Source of the DNA: Opitutia bacterium
Lineage (GTDB): Bacteria > Verrucomicrobiota > Verrucomicrobiia > Opitutales > Seribacteraceae
DNA: 6,809 nt
Direction of reading: 5' to 3'
NCBI GenBank assembly: GCA_018646565.1
Contig: JABGUO010000078.1
Location: 1 to 6,809 of the forward strand
Position 1 is the first letter of the stretch. Every line of letters begins with the position of its first letter. A program made the position numbers and the translations under genes. Below the pieces are notes generated by a model. That model was not told the origin of the DNA, made no database searches, and saw nothing but the letters and a program-made list of their open reading frames with translations. Below, piece by piece: positions 6,033-6,809 of this stretch.

Positions 6033-6809
6033 TTAGGAAGTCGCTATTGCAGGGGCGAGAATATTATCGACCAAAGATTTTGCCAGTTTTTCGTTGGAAT
6101 ACTTTTCTAAGACAACATCACGACCGAAAATTCCCATTTTTTTTGAACCTTCTGAATCTTTTAATATTTGATCGAGTGCAATGGCGAGGTCACTGGGATT
6201 ATTATCATCATAAATAATTCCCCCACCCGTATCCTCCACAATTTCCGGAAATGCCCCACTTTTTGGAAGCACAACCGGAGTACCTGCCGCCAGGGCTTCT
6301 ATTACATAAAGCCCAAATGCTTCGGGGTAGCGTGAAGGGACGGAAAACACATTGAGCCCCCTTAAGAATTTGAGTTTCTCATCGCGTTCAATATTAGGTC
6401 GAAAAATACTGCATGCAGAAAGACTAGCACTCTCGAGCTTGTCCTTTTGTTCCTGAACAAAAGGCTCATCTTCCTCTGTCATTCCACCTGCGATTTCTAA
6501 CCGCAAGTCAGTATGCTTGCTAGACTTTTTTAAAATAAGAAACGCGTCGATCAAAATATCCAATCCTTTCAACGGACAAAGACGGGCAAGAAATCCAACT
6601 GTTGGGGGAGAAACCACGTTTTCATTACAAGAAAATCCGTCTGTGGTAATCCCGTTTGGGTGATACAGGACATTTGCCTCTTCCACCTCCAACCGGGTCG
6701 CCATAAATTCGCCAAAATATCGACTTGGTGAAATACAACCATTCAATTTCCTGACATCGCTTCTAAGAAGTTTCCAGGCTTGGTTTCTGTACTCTGGAAG
6801 TAGAGAATC
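6033..6809 (-). CDS. GT4-type glycosyltransferase, C-terminal part (5' end beyond window)
   Basis: These enzymes transfer a sugar from a nucleotide-sugar donor to a lipid or glycan acceptor at the cytoplasmic face of the membrane, with retention of configuration. Only the last 258 residues are in the window (numbered here from the right edge). They hold the end of the N-terminal domain with the linker strand CISPSRYF (25-32), the NGI turn (52-54), and a complete Glycos_transf_1 domain: VGFLARLCPLKGLDIL (71-86), with Arg76 and Lys81 in the usual donor-phosphate positions; LEIAGG (104-109); SVPSRYPEAFGLYVIEAL (156-173), containing the EX7E pair Glu163 and Glu171; and the helix-rich tail ending IATS. 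The frame is open to the edge, and residues before the TTG at 6746 read as normal family sequence, so TTG is not the start. Donor and acceptor are unknown. Its stop precedes the thioesterase start by 10 bases, placing it in the same transcription unit. Confidence 0.92.
   Translation of the reverse strand, partial: DSLLPEYRNQAWKLLRSDVRKLNGCISPSRYFGEFMATRLEVEEANVLYHPNGITTDGFSCNENVVSPPTVGFLARLCPLKGLDILIDAFLILKKSSKHTDLRLEIAGGMTEEDEPFVQEQKDKLESASLSACSIFRPNIERDEKLKFLRGLNVFSVPSRYPEAFGLYVIEALAAGTPVVLPKSGAFPEIVEDTGGGIIYDDNNPSDLAIALDQILKDSEGSKKMGIFGRDVVLEKYSNEKLAKSLVDNILAPAIATS

Larger units (their letters stand above)
1..6809 (-). other. Interior of a six-gene operon
   Basis: All six genes run on the minus strand with gaps of 10, 34, 9, 23 and 2 bases from right to left. 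No inverted repeat followed by a T-run and no convincing -35/-10 pair was seen in any gap. Co-transcription is inferred from spacing and direction; both ends of the unit lie outside the window, so the first and last genes are unknown. Confidence 0.7.

Noticed and set aside
6033..6746. TTG at 6746 as the glycosyltransferase start
   Set aside because: The frame is open to the window edge, and the 21 codons upstream read as normal family sequence. A GT4 enzyme would lack its N-terminal acceptor domain if it began there.

Overview
The window lies inside one continuous minus-strand gene array. Six genes are read from right to left with gaps of 10, 34, 9, 23 and 2 bases. There is no intergenic space large enough for an obvious promoter or terminator, so it looks like the interior of one operon whose two ends fall outside the window. 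No RNA gene, mobile element or CRISPR array is visible. No stretch above 300 bases lacks a gene.

In transcription order the genes are: the C-terminal part of a GT4-type glycosyltransferase (6809-6033); a YbgC/4HBT-type hotdog acyl-CoA thioesterase (6022-5591); a small five-helix membrane protein resembling half of an EamA/DMT transporter (5556-5038); a PaaK-like, AMP-forming acyl/aryl-CoA ligase (5028-3763); a LolD/MacB-type ABC ATPase (3739-3050); and a very large FtsX-type ABC permease (3047 to the left edge, 1015 residues seen, C-terminus missing).

The organism is probably a bacterium of the Planctomycetota-Verrucomicrobiota-Lentisphaerota group. This is inferred from remembered family features, not from a search: the giant permease with its FPGLSDAESCGEWD-like and GDDASCLNLN motifs, the small half-DMT protein with WGTYG and GAPMVN motifs, and the PaaK-like ligase with FAFSFGPFLGFW all resemble proteins I associate with that group. 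Base composition is moderate to somewhat AT-rich by eye (not counted). The ABC subunits imply a cell with an inner membrane and probably a periplasm.

The ATPase and permease clearly form one transporter, with a homodimeric ATPase driving a single-chain two-halved permease. The ligase would activate a carboxylic acid to a CoA thioester, and the thioesterase would hydrolyse such a thioester. The glycosyltransferase would add a sugar to an unknown acceptor. Whether these enzymes make or modify what the transporter moves is inference from gene order only; no substrate can be named. The most interesting aspects are the uncharacterised single-chain permease with two unequal extracytoplasmic domains and its tight linkage to an acyl-activating enzyme pair and an orphan half-size DMT-like protein.
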